From the NCBI RefSeq assembly GCF_003985145.1, contig NZ_ML133524.1, forward strand, positions 339,326 to 403,325: a DNA stretch of 64,000 bases, given 5' to 3'. A program made the translations under genes and the position numbers. Every line of letters begins with the position of its first letter. The stretch's first letter is position 1. Shown here in pieces: positions 33,621 through 42,036 of the stretch. The notes below the pieces were generated by a model. That model saw only the letters and a program-made list of their open reading frames with translations. It did not search any database and was not told the origin of the DNA. The stretch is from Rhizobium anhuiense (GTDB taxonomy: Bacteria > Pseudomonadota > Alphaproteobacteria > Rhizobiales > Rhizobiaceae).

Positions 33621-33708
33621 TCATGTAGTAGCCTTCCGCAAGCGCGGCGGCAGCAGTAACGAATACTCGGCCGCCCGGCCTTTTGGAGATGAAAGTTGCA
33701 GACAACGG
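33621..33708. repeat. duplicated intergenic segment, copy B
   Basis: Counterpart of the segment at 31881, carrying the same TCATGTAGTA, GGCCTTTT and GTTGCAGACAACGG blocks. It includes the ribosome-binding site and first codons of the GT2 gene. Confidence 0.6.
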
Positions 33709-34712
33709 TAGAGCCCATTCGCGATACGAATGATCCGGTACAATCGCTCGAACTGTCGCTGGTCGTGCCCATTTTCAACGAAGAGGAAAGCGTCGGTCCG
33801 CTTGTCGAGCGTGTCGCGGCCGCGATGGCCGGCTACCCGCATCGCTGGGAGCTGATCCTCGTCGATGACGGCAGCACCGATGCGACGCTCGTCAACGCGC
33901 GCAAGTTTGTCGGACGCGAGGGGCTGGCGCTCAGAATCGTCGAGCTGCAGCGCAACTTCGGCCAGACCGCCGCCATGCAGGCCGGTATCGACACCGCGCG
34001 AGGCCGGCTGATCGCGACAATGGACGGCGACCTCCAGAACGATCCGAAGGACATTCCTTCGATGGTTGGCGAACTGGAACGGCGCGAACTCGACCTTTTG
34101 GTCGGCTGGCGCAAGAACCGTAAGGACGGTCTGTTCTTGCGCAAGATCCCGTCGTGGTGCGCCAATTACCTGATCGGCCGTATCACCGGCGTCAAGTTGC
34201 ACGATTACGGCTGCAGCCTGAAGATCTACCGTGCCTCGATCATCAAGCAGGTGAAGCTGATGGGCGAAATGCACCGCTTCATCCCGGCCTGGGTCGCCGG
34301 TGTCGTCCCGAGCTCACGCATCGGCGAGATGGCCGTCACCCATCATGCCCGCGAGCACGGTGTTTCGAAATACGGCATTTCGCGCACCTTCCGCGTCATC
34401 CTCGACCTGCTGTCGGTGATGTTCTTCATGCGCTACAAGGCACGGCCCGGGCATTTCTTCGGCTCTCTGGGTCTTGGCCTCGGCGCGGTCGCCATGCTGA
34501 TCCTGCTCTATCTCGGCTTCGACAAGTTCATCCTGGGCAACGATATCGGCACGCGACCGATGCTGATGGTCGGCGTCGTGCTGCTGCTGTCGTCGGTGCA
34601 GATGATCACCACCGGCATTCTGGCTGAGATGATTGCGCGCACCTATTATCGCGACGACGCCTCTCCGAACTACATCGTGCGACAGATCTTCGACGATCAC
34701 AGCCAAGCCTAA
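33696..34712 (+). CDS. rgtE: polyprenyl-phosphate glycosyltransferase, GT2 (RgtE-like)
   Basis: A 338-residue enzyme of the DPM1/ArnC class that charges a polyprenyl phosphate with a sugar on the cytoplasmic face of the membrane. The GT-A domain shows VVPIFNEEESVGPLVERVA, LVDDGSTDATL, the metal-binding MDGDLQND (Asp about residues 110-112) and HDYGCSLKIYRASI. Two C-terminal membrane helices follow. Its place among three GT39 genes matches rhizobial RgtE, which makes dodecaprenyl-phosphate-galacturonate (recalled). The start is TTG with GGAG seven bases upstream; the nearby ATG is out of frame. The next gene starts 12 bp after its stop. Confidence 0.87.
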   Translation: MQTTVEPIRDTNDPVQSLELSLVVPIFNEEESVGPLVERVAAAMAGYPHRWELILVDDGSTDATLVNARKFVGREGLALRIVELQRNFGQTAAMQAGIDTARGRLIATMDGDLQNDPKDIPSMVGELERRELDLLVGWRKNRKDGLFLRKIPSWCANYLIGRITGVKLHDYGCSLKIYRASIIKQVKLMGEMHRFIPAWVAGVVPSSRIGEMAVTHHAREHGVSKYGISRTFRVILDLLSVMFFMRYKARPGHFFGSLGLGLGAVAMLILLYLGFDKFILGNDIGTRPMLMVGVVLLLSSVQMITTGILAEMIARTYYRDDASPNYIVRQIFDDHSQA

Positions 34713-34724
34713 GCCGGCAGCCCG

Positions 34725-36224
34725 ATGCTGGAGCGCGCAACGAGGACGATCAAGACCGCGGGCCTGCTGCTTGCAGCCTATTTCGTGCTCAACATCGTGC
34801 TTCGCATCGTGCTTCCGCATTCGCTGGAGCTCGACGAGGCCGAGCAATCCTTCTTCTCGCAATATCTGCTGGCCGGCTACGGCCCGCAGCCGCCCTTCTA
34901 CAACTGGATGCAATATGCCGTCGTTTCGGTGACGGGCATGTCGATCGGCGCGCTTATTGTCCCGAAGAACATCCTCTTGTTCCTATCCTATCTCTTCTAT
35001 GGCCTTGCCGGGCGGCGCGTGCTGAAGGACCAGGCGCTTGCCGCCGTCGCCATGCTGGCGCTGATCACCCTGCCCCAGGTCTCCTACATGGCCCAGCAGG
35101 ATCTCACCCACACGACGGCGCTGCTCTTTGCCAGTTCGCTGTTTCTCTACGGCTTCATCCGCACGCTCGACCGACCCGATATCGGCAGCTATCTCGTGCT
35201 CGGGCTGGCGACCGGCATCGGACTGATCTCGAAGTATAATTTCGCGCTGATGCCCGTCGCCGCCTTGATCGCCATCCTGCCCGATGCCGAATGGCGGCGC
35301 AGGGCGCTCGACTGGCGCATGCTGGCCGCAGTCGCCGTTGCGCTCGTCATCGTCCTGCCGCACGCGATCTGGCTGCAGGGCAATCTGGCATTCGCCTCCT
35401 CCGACACTCTGGTCAAGATGGCCGCCGGCAGCGAACCGGCCGGCATTGTACGGATCGGCAAAGGCCTTCTCGCCTTTCTCGTCGCCATCATCGCCTTTGC
35501 GGCGCTGCCGGTCGCAATCTTCGCCGTCACCTTCCGCCGGGATTTCGTCTGGGCGCTTTCGGCCGGAAACCGCTGGACCGGGATGATGGAGCGGATGATG
35601 CTCGCAAGTCTTGCCGGCATCGCTTTGATCGTGCTGTTCACCGGCTCAACCACCGTGCGCGAACGCTGGCTCGACCCGTTCCTGCTGGTGCTGCCGCTCT
35701 ATTTCCTGGCGAAGATGCAGGCTGCCGACCTCGACCTTTCCGCCGGGCTGCGCCGCTTCCGGCCGGTGCTGCCGGTGCTGATGGCCTGCGTGCTGATCGC
35801 GCTCGGTTTCCGTGTCGTCGGCGCCGGGCTGATCGGCATCTACAGCAGGCCGAATGTGCCGATGGCGGGTTTTTCGCGCGATATGACGCGACAGGCTGAA
35901 CCGGCGCTGGTGATCGCTTCCGATCCCTATATCGGCGGCAACATGCGGCTGCAGCTTCCCGACGTCCCGGTGGTGATCCCGGATTTTCCGGCACCGGGCA
36001 TTCCGGCCTATGCCGAGGCCAAGGGGCCGGTGCTGATCGTCTGGCGCGGCAAGAAGACGGCGACGGCTGCGGATGCCGTCATGCCGGAGCGGTTTTCATC
36101 GGCGCTGATGGCGGCGGGCATCGCACCGCAGGAGATCGGCTCGCTGTCGCTTCCCTATTATTTCGGCCGACCGGGCGACAATTTCGCGCTCGGTTATGGC
36201 TGGGTTCGGCCGGAGACCAGATAG
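34725..36224 (+). CDS. GT39/ArnT-like membrane glycosyltransferase 2 (RgtA/B-type)
   Basis: A 499-residue paralogue of the protein at 32065, with the acidic loop [19 protein letters not shown] and QPPFYNW, then about ten more helices and a soluble C-terminal part (GPVLIVWRGKKTATAADA). By analogy with the rgt system it would transfer galacturonate from dodecaprenyl phosphate to the LPS core in the periplasm. The start ATG follows the GT2 stop by 12 bp. The third GT39 gene begins one base after this stop, so the three are translated as one unit. Confidence 0.85.
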   Translation: MLERATRTIKTAGLLLAAYFVLNIVLRIVLPHSLELDEAEQSFFSQYLLAGYGPQPPFYNWMQYAVVSVTGMSIGALIVPKNILLFLSYLFYGLAGRRVLKDQALAAVAMLALITLPQVSYMAQQDLTHTTALLFASSLFLYGFIRTLDRPDIGSYLVLGLATGIGLISKYNFALMPVAALIAILPDAEWRRRALDWRMLAAVAVALVIVLPHAIWLQGNLAFASSDTLVKMAAGSEPAGIVRIGKGLLAFLVAIIAFAALPVAIFAVTFRRDFVWALSAGNRWTGMMERMMLASLAGIALIVLFTGSTTVRERWLDPFLLVLPLYFLAKMQAADLDLSAGLRRFRPVLPVLMACVLIALGFRVVGAGLIGIYSRPNVPMAGFSRDMTRQAEPALVIASDPYIGGNMRLQLPDVPVVIPDFPAPGIPAYAEAKGPVLIVWRGKKTATAADAVMPERFSSALMAAGIAPQEIGSLSLPYYFGRPGDNFALGYGWVRPETR

Positions 36225-36225
36225 G

Positions 36226-37710
36226 ATGACCGAAACCAATCGTCGCGACATCAGTTGGATTTTCGCCCTGCTGGCCGCCTATTTCATGCTTCAGGTCGGC
36301 GTACGGCTCGCAACCTCGCATTCGCTCGATCTCGACGAGGCCGAACAGGTCTTCCGGTCGCAATGGCTTGCCGCCGGCTACGGCCCGCAGCCGCCCTTCT
36401 ACAATTGGCTGCAATACACCGTCTTCCAATTGACAGGCGTCTCGCTTGCCGCCCTTTCGGTGGTCAAGAATCTTCTGCTGTTCATTTCCTACCTGCTCTA
36501 CGGCCTGACAGCGCGGCTTGTCCTGCGCGACAAGGCGCTGGTGGCGGTCGCCACGCTCGGCCTGCTCACCATCCCGCAGATGGTTTTCGAGATGCAGCGC
36601 GACCTGACGCATACGGTTGCCGTGTTCTTCTCGGCCAGCATCTTCTTCTACGGCTTCATCCGCAGCCTGAAACAGCCTAGTCTTGCCTCCTATCTGATAG
36701 CAGGCGTCGGCATCGGTTTCGGCCTGCTTGCCAAATATAATTTTGCGATCCTGCCGGCGGCAGCCCTCATCGCCGCACTGGCGGATGCGCGTCTGCGGCC
36801 ACGGATCTTCGATAGGCGACTGGTGCTGACGGCAGTGGTGGCGCTCATCATCATCCTGCCGCATCTGTTCTGGCTGAAGGACAATCTCGATTTCGCCACC
36901 GCACGCACCCTGGAGAAGATGACCGCCAGCGGCCATGCGAGCTATCTTGCGCAGGTGGCGATGGGCGTCAGCTCGCTCGCCCTCGCCGTCATCAGCTTTG
37001 CCGGATTGACCGTGGCGATATTCGCCATCATCTTCGGCAAAAGCCTTCGTCCGGCGCTCGGCTCCGGCTCGCAATGGACGCAGTTGCTCGAGCGGATGAT
37101 GCTGGTCTTCCTCATCGGCATTCTGCTTCTGATCGTCTTCGGGGGTGCTGCCGGCATCAAGGATCGCTGGCTGGTGCCAATGCTCTTCATCTTGCCGCTC
37201 TATGTCTGCCTGAAGATCGAGGCCGCAGGTGTCACGACCGCCAAGGCATTCCGGCGTTTCATGGCTGTCGTCGCCATCATCATGATCGGCGTACCGGCGG
37301 CCCTTTACGGCAGCGTCGCGGCCGCACGCTTCACCGGCCATTACGAGCGGCTGAACAGGCCTTATGCCCCGATGCTGGAAACCCTGCGCCAGCAGGCCGA
37401 ACCGGCGGCGATCCTTGCCGGCGACAGTCTGCTCGCCGGCAATCTCAGGCAGGATATTCCCGGCGTGCCGGTCCTCTCGGTGGATTATCCCGGTTTCAGC
37501 CCGGATCTCTCCGGCCGGCGACCGCTTCTCCTGGTGTGGCTCCTCCCCAAGGACGGCAGCGAAGCACTGCCGCCTGATATGGCGCAATGGCTACAGACCA
37601 ATCTTGGCGCATCCACGCCTGAGGCATTGGTGATCGACAAGCCCTATTTCTATCAGCGCGGCGACGACCGCTATCGTTTTGGTTATGCCTGGGTCAACCA
37701 GCCGGGCTGA
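36226..37710 (+). CDS. rgtC: GT39/ArnT-like membrane glycosyltransferase 3 (RgtC-like)
   Basis: A 494-residue third paralogue, more distant from the other two, with loop motif [20 protein letters not shown] and QPPFYNW. It ends RFGYAWVNQPG. Its position as the last GT39 gene of the cassette suggests RgtC, the third core galacturonosyltransferase, though the assignment rests on recalled gene order. The 3' end of this gene (from about 37642 to 13 bp past the stop) is repeated at 52963-53044, where it belongs to a broken copy. The Tad pilus locus begins directly downstream. Confidence 0.82.
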   Translation: MTETNRRDISWIFALLAAYFMLQVGVRLATSHSLDLDEAEQVFRSQWLAAGYGPQPPFYNWLQYTVFQLTGVSLAALSVVKNLLLFISYLLYGLTARLVLRDKALVAVATLGLLTIPQMVFEMQRDLTHTVAVFFSASIFFYGFIRSLKQPSLASYLIAGVGIGFGLLAKYNFAILPAAALIAALADARLRPRIFDRRLVLTAVVALIIILPHLFWLKDNLDFATARTLEKMTASGHASYLAQVAMGVSSLALAVISFAGLTVAIFAIIFGKSLRPALGSGSQWTQLLERMMLVFLIGILLLIVFGGAAGIKDRWLVPMLFILPLYVCLKIEAAGVTTAKAFRRFMAVVAIIMIGVPAALYGSVAAARFTGHYERLNRPYAPMLETLRQQAEPAAILAGDSLLAGNLRQDIPGVPVLSVDYPGFSPDLSGRRPLLLVWLLPKDGSEALPPDMAQWLQTNLGASTPEALVIDKPYFYQRGDDRYRFGYAWVNQPG

Positions 37711-37723
37711 ACGAAATCAGGAT
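37642..37723 (+). repeat. left flanking repeat of the Tad locus (rgtC 3' end)
   Basis: This 82-bp segment aligns without gaps to 52963-53044. Bases 37681-37713 are identical to 53002-53034 (33 bp, including the stop codon), and ATCAGGAT is conserved after the stop. Both copies have the same orientation. Confidence 0.8.
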
Positions 37724-37738
37724 CTTGACCCTTTTCTA

Positions 37739-38251
37739 TCACGCCGATATTGCACGCTTGATCACTGTCAAATGGCAGCAAATGCAAGCCAAAAACACGG
37801 ATATGAAAAGGAAGGTCCCAAGCGGTTGGGATAGCGGCAGGAACGACCAGTCGCCTCGTTGAAATTGAGGCAGCGCAAACTCGGAAAGGCCGGCTTGCGC
37901 AACGGCTCCCCGCCCCATAGGCAGACCGGTCGCGATCAGCGCGATATGGGCATGGATGAAGCCTGAACGGGGGTGCCTTTGTGGCTGCATGGCCACTCTG
38001 ACCCCGAAAATCGATGCAAGCATCAACAGGACCGTGGCGCTCCAAATTCCAATGCCGGGTACCGCCAAAAGCAGATAGATGGGCTCGCGCATGACCGGAA
38101 GTATTGTCATGTAAAGCCACCAGGCGGAGGCACTTGAGGGGTGGCTTTCCAGGAGCGGTATGCTGAGTACGAAGATTGATGCTATCGCGTAAGCCAGCGA
38201 TGGCCCAAGTCGCATCAGCGTGAAAATCGCGATCCACATGCGGCGTTCCAT
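37739..38251 (-). CDS. hypothetical membrane protein at the edge of the Tad locus
   Basis: A 170-residue frame with about four membrane helices (WIAIFTLMRLGPSLAYAIASI, then YLLLAVPGIGIWSATVLLML, ARLIATGLPMG-type segment HAHIALIATGLPMG, and GTFLFISVFLACICC). It starts MERRMWIAIF, preceded by a weak purine-rich stretch. I do not recognise a family. It lies just inside the left flanking repeat and is transcribed away from the TadD-like gene. Base composition is slightly lower in GC than the rgt genes. Confidence 0.6.
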   Translation of the reverse strand: MERRMWIAIFTLMRLGPSLAYAIASIFVLSIPLLESHPSSASAWWLYMTILPVMREPIYLLLAVPGIGIWSATVLLMLASIFGVRVAMQPQRHPRSGFIHAHIALIATGLPMGRGAVAQAGLSEFALPQFQRGDWSFLPLSQPLGTFLFISVFLACICCHLTVIKRAISA

Positions 38252-38318
38252 CCGTTGACCTGACGAGCAGGATAGGCGACGTCGATTTGATTTCTACTCA
38301 GGAGTCACGAGGCAGATG

Positions 38319-38347
38319 ATGCCTACCTTGGATAGTAGGCATTTTTA
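38319..38347 (+). terminator. orphan rho-independent terminator
   Basis: ATGCCTAC and GTAGGCAT form an 8-bp stem with an 8-nt loop, followed by TTTTTA on the plus strand. No plus-strand gene ends just before it; the minus-strand membrane gene starts at 38251. Confidence 0.6.
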
Positions 38348-38479
38348 TCACACTGTCGCATTCCGGCGAAGACCGCCTCTCTCGCTTTTTTGTGAGTATA
38401 TGCTTAAATTCTTGAGTTGTTAGCTTTTTTTCACGATGATCTCGGGTGAACACATCCGAGTCTTAGGTAAGAATGTCTG

Positions 38480-39019
38480 ATGGGGATCAAATTGCCAATG
38501 TTGCAGATCAGAGTTGGAACGAAATGCATCGCGCTTTTGATAGCGACCGGAGCGATTTTAGCTGGTTGCCAGTCATCCAGCGATGGTCTGGCTGCTTATG
38601 GCGATAGTGCAAAGACCCTCGAGGATGACTCAGCCGTCGCCTTCTATAAGAACGACGAGTTGATAACCACCGGCAAACTGCAGTTTCAGGAAAAGAACTA
38701 CGGAAAATCTTACGCCATTTACAAGCGAGCAGTTGACGTTTTTCCGCAGGATCCGGCCGCTTGGCTAGGCTTGGCAGCCTCCGCCGACATGGTTGCCCGC
38801 TTCGACACCTCCGACCGCGCCTACCAGCAACTCTCGCGCATGATCGGCAACACCCCGGTCTACTACAACAATATTGGATATTCCCACCTGTTGCGCGGTG
38901 ACTTGCGCACTGCCAGACGGTATTTCCTGAAAGCCTATGAGCTTGATCCCGGAAACGAAGTCACTGCCCGTAATCTCGAATTGATGAAGAACAGCGTGAA
39001 TTACGCACAGCGGGGATAG
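38480..39019 (+). CDS. tadD: TadD-like TPR lipoprotein
   Basis: A 179-residue lipoprotein with a signal sequence and lipobox ending LAGC at Cys30, then two to three TPR helical pairs (ITTGKLQFQEKNYGKSYAIYKRA, AAWLGLAASADMVARFD, YYNNIGYSHLLRGDLRTARRYF). TadD-type TPR lipoproteins assist secretin assembly or outer-membrane pilus steps. The start is ambiguous between this ATG and one six codons later. It is transcribed towards the end of the main Tad operon and has its own AT-rich upstream region. Confidence 0.82.
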   Translation: MGIKLPMLQIRVGTKCIALLIATGAILAGCQSSSDGLAAYGDSAKTLEDDSAVAFYKNDELITTGKLQFQEKNYGKSYAIYKRAVDVFPQDPAAWLGLAASADMVARFDTSDRAYQQLSRMIGNTPVYYNNIGYSHLLRGDLRTARRYFLKAYELDPGNEVTARNLELMKNSVNYAQRG

Positions 39020-39138
39020 GCCCTTCGGCGATCGGCAATCTGCGTCGAGATTGGAGCGCCCTTGCCGCATTGCGCGCATCGGCGCCGTCCCCTGGCAGCG
39101 TCCGGCGATTGCTTTGGAGATTTCGGTGGCGTCGTTGT

Positions 39139-39708
39139 TTACCGCGCCTTGCGAAGTATGAGTTGGCCTTCCGGCGAGAGTGTCCGTTCGTAGCGTGGCA
39201 GGTCACTCACGGAAATGCCTCCGGCTTCGATGGATGCAAGAGTGCTATTCGGAGTTTGAGTTTCCGCCGGCATGGCACGGGGTGCGAATAATTGTGCTGG
39301 TTCCTTGCCGGGTGCACTGAGGACCAAAGCTGACCCCATGCGTGTGAGGCTGGTGTCGCCGCGCATTCGTTCGTTCATCGACAAAACAGCCTTTTGCAGG
39401 CTATCCATCCCCTGGCGGATCAGCGCGACGTCGTCGGCCTTGGCATTGTCGTCGATCTTGCGCGACTGCTTTTCCATCTGTCCTTTCAGGCCGTCGATGG
39501 ACCTTTTCAGCGCGGCGATGGTCTCGCGGCTCTCGCGAACATCCGCCGAGTTTTTGGCGGTATAGATGAGAACGCCGGCATTCACCGGCAGGAGCATCAG
39601 GAGCAAACCGATGAGCAGCGGGCTTTTTGAGCCCCTCTGCTCTACTGTTCGCAAATTGCCTGGTTTTGGGCGTTCTGCTTCGACCTCGATACTCGGAATG
39701 CTGGTCAT
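39139..39708 (-). CDS. coiled-coil single-span membrane protein of the Tad operon
   Basis: A 189-residue protein: a short cytoplasmic N-terminus, one membrane helix (SPLLIGLLLMLLPVNAGVLIY), then a long predicted coiled coil (SADVRESRETIAALKRSIDG, QMEKQSRKIDDNAKADDVAL) and a polar C-terminal region. The start ATG has GGGAG nine bases upstream. I recognise no family. It is the last gene of the pilus operon, 60 bp after the AAA ATPase, and could be a scaffold or the ATPase partner. Confidence 0.75.
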   Translation of the reverse strand: MTSIPSIEVEAERPKPGNLRTVEQRGSKSPLLIGLLLMLLPVNAGVLIYTAKNSADVRESRETIAALKRSIDGLKGQMEKQSRKIDDNAKADDVALIRQGMDSLQKAVLSMNERMRGDTSLTRMGSALVLSAPGKEPAQLFAPRAMPAETQTPNSTLASIEAGGISVSDLPRYERTLSPEGQLILRKAR

Positions 39709-39768
39709 TCGTTTACTCCCCCGTAAGTCATCAAATCTACCTGGCCGCGATCGGCGGCAAGTGCGCAA

Positions 39769-41073
39769 TCATTCCGATGTAAACACGCCTTCCCATGCCC
39801 GTTCGAGCATTTCGAGCGATGCATTTCTATCTATGCCATTGAAATCACAGTAAGAACCGACGAAATCCAGAAGATATTTCGGATGATAGCAAGACGCCGG
39901 CACATCGCCTTTGTACTTGCGATCGTAGAACAGGTTCAGGTCTGGATCACAGACAGCCAATCCGGTGCTGCTGGCATAGGATTTGAAAATTCTGATATAT
40001 TCGTCGCGCGACGGCGTGTTCACAAAGATCTTGTACTTGAGTCGCCGCAAGCCCGCCTCGTCGGAAAGGTCCTTCGGTGCGATATTCGTCGAAAACACCA
40101 CCAGCTCGTCAAAGGGAACCCTGAACTTCTTGCCGGTGTGCAGCGTCAGGAAGTCATATCCGCGCTCGAGCGGCACAATCCAGCGATTGATGAGCGCCTG
40201 CGGCGCCACTTGTTGGCGTCCGAAGTCGTCGATGATGAAAACACCTCCGGACGCCTTTAAGTGTATGGGCGCTTCATAGACATTCGGTCCTTCGTTGAAG
40301 GTAAGATCGAGCTGATCGAGGGTCAATTCCCCGCCCGTCTTGATCACCGGACGGCGGCATTCGATCCATCGTTGATCCGCTTTCGGATGAGATTCCGTGT
40401 CAGCCTGCGATACGGGGTGATGCACCGCTTCGTCATAGAAACTGATGACATGGCCGCCGACCTCGATGGCATAGGGCACCCAGATCGTTTGGCGAAACAG
40501 TTGCGACGTCCGCTCGGCGATGCTCGTCTTTCCGTTGCCGGGGGGGCCGTAAAGCAGGATAGAGCGACCGGAGTTGATGGCCGGGCCGAGCTTTTCGACC
40601 AGGGTGTGCGAGAGCACCAGCCCGTCAAGGCTGTCGTTCAGCCGCTCCGGGGTCACGCGCTCGTAATGGATGGACTGCAAACCGACTTGCCGGCAGAACG
40701 CGTCGAGCGACACCGGCGCCGGCCCGACATATTGGCTTTGACGCGACGCCGCGTGGGCATATTCGAGCCCCTTCATGGAAAGAGCATATCGAATATCGGA
40801 TCGCACATCCTCACCAGCCAAGCCGCGAGCTTCAAGGTATGCGAGTTTCACGAGCTCCTTGATCAGGATATTGACGATCACTTTCGGCAATTTCATGCGG
40901 TCAGCCAGATGAGATACCGTGGTCGTATCCTGCTCGGCCGCGCATTTTGCCGCCAGCCGAAGCAGGAACGACGGATCCAGTCCGGCTTGTTCTATGCTTG
41001 CCGGTGCCATGGGCATACGCGGATCGAGGGTAATGATGGCCTCGTTACGATTCTGTTCGAGCGAATACTGCAT
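39769..41073 (-). CDS. AAA ATPase of the Tad operon
   Basis: A 434-residue cytoplasmic AAA-type ATPase. Residues about 35-85 look like a winged-helix segment (TTVSHLADRMKLPKVIVNIL). The Walker A motif GPPGNGKTS is at 176-184, Walker B in GGVFIIDDFGRQQV near residue 270, and a sensor-1 asparagine in LVVFSTNIAP. The C-terminal part has a small helical domain with YHPKYLLDFVGSYC. It is distinct from the CpaF motor and from MoxR proteins I know. Similar ATPases occur in some rhizobial Tad clusters, but their role is not established. It lies 15 bp after tadC. Confidence 0.85.
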   Translation of the reverse strand: MQYSLEQNRNEAIITLDPRMPMAPASIEQAGLDPSFLLRLAAKCAAEQDTTTVSHLADRMKLPKVIVNILIKELVKLAYLEARGLAGEDVRSDIRYALSMKGLEYAHAASRQSQYVGPAPVSLDAFCRQVGLQSIHYERVTPERLNDSLDGLVLSHTLVEKLGPAINSGRSILLYGPPGNGKTSIAERTSQLFRQTIWVPYAIEVGGHVISFYDEAVHHPVSQADTESHPKADQRWIECRRPVIKTGGELTLDQLDLTFNEGPNVYEAPIHLKASGGVFIIDDFGRQQVAPQALINRWIVPLERGYDFLTLHTGKKFRVPFDELVVFSTNIAPKDLSDEAGLRRLKYKIFVNTPSRDEYIRIFKSYASSTGLAVCDPDLNLFYDRKYKGDVPASCYHPKYLLDFVGSYCDFNGIDRNASLEMLERAWEGVFTSE

Positions 41074-41088
41074 ACGACCTCGCTTGGC

Positions 41089-42033
41089 TCAACCGCCGGG
41101 TTTCATGCCGATGAGAAGACTGACGACACGCATAACAACGGGTACAAGAACGATGACCAGGCTTACCGGAAAAAGGAATGCGCCGAGCGGCAGCAGCATT
41201 TTGACCGGCAGGGCGTTTGCCTTTTCCTCCGCGCGAACAACACGGAGGTCGCGCATTTCCTTGCAGTAGACCCGCAATGTCTGCGTTACGCTGGTCCCGA
41301 GTTCCTCCGATTGGCGGAACAGAACGGAAAGGGCCCGGGCCTCGTCGATCCTCAGGCGGACGGCAAGGTTGGCGAGCGCCTCACGCAATCGCCGGCCGCC
41401 TCGCACTTCCAGCATCATGATCGAGAGATGCAGGCCGAAGTCCTGCTGCTTGGCAACGAATTCCCGGGCAACGCGGTTCGCCGCCGCCTCGATGCTCATC
41501 CCCGCATCAAGGCAGACGATCAGCATATCCATGAAATCGGGAAAGAGGCGCCGGTACTCCCTCTCTTTGGCGGCACCACGCCGGTCAATATAGATGTTGA
41601 CCAGAATAAAGGTCGCGCCCGCAGCAAACATGCCAAGGATGAGCATCACTATCTGCGACATATCAGGCGCGAACCGGTTTAGGGCCCAGACCGCTGCGAC
41701 GAGCATGCTGATACAGACCACCGCGCGAACCACCTGGAAGGTGGTCACGGCACCGGCAGCGAAATACCCCGCCCGGATCAGCCGGTTCTGGGTGGAGTTC
41801 ACATTGGTGTCACGTCGCGTAATCTCGAAATAGCGACGGATCAGACGGTTTTCCGCCTCGCCGAGATCGGCAATCGTCGTATCGCCAAGGTGGAACTCGT
41901 CGCCTGATGCCACCGAGCTCTTCGACACCCGGACCGAGACCTCGCGCTGTCGAAAAAACAATTCCGATGCTGCTGCGGAAAAGATCAGCACTGCAAAGAA
42001 GACGATGAGATAAATTCCATACTCACTCGACAT
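41089..42033 (-). CDS. tadC: Tad pilus inner-membrane protein TadC
   Basis: A 314-residue protein of the T2SS GspF family, with an N-terminal membrane helix, a pair of central helices (YFAAGAVTTFQVVRAVVCIS, MLILGMFAAGATFILVNIYI), a cytoplasmic GspF domain (FPDFMDMLIVCLDAGMSIEA, REALANLAVRLRIDEARAL, RQSEELGTSVTQTLRVYC) and a final helix (LGAFLFPVSLVIVLVPVVMR). With TadB it forms the platform on which the CpaF motor works. It follows tadB by three bases. Confidence 0.93.
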   Translation of the reverse strand: MSSEYGIYLIVFFAVLIFSAAASELFFRQREVSVRVSKSSVASGDEFHLGDTTIADLGEAENRLIRRYFEITRRDTNVNSTQNRLIRAGYFAAGAVTTFQVVRAVVCISMLVAAVWALNRFAPDMSQIVMLILGMFAAGATFILVNIYIDRRGAAKEREYRRLFPDFMDMLIVCLDAGMSIEAAANRVAREFVAKQQDFGLHLSIMMLEVRGGRRLREALANLAVRLRIDEARALSVLFRQSEELGTSVTQTLRVYCKEMRDLRVVRAEEKANALPVKMLLPLGAFLFPVSLVIVLVPVVMRVVSLLIGMKPGG

Positions 42034-42036
42034 GAC

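Noticed and set aside
32197..37587. Long minus-strand frames opposite the three GT39 genes
   Set aside because: All three paralogues give the same kind of antisense frame, which shows a codon-usage effect rather than genes.
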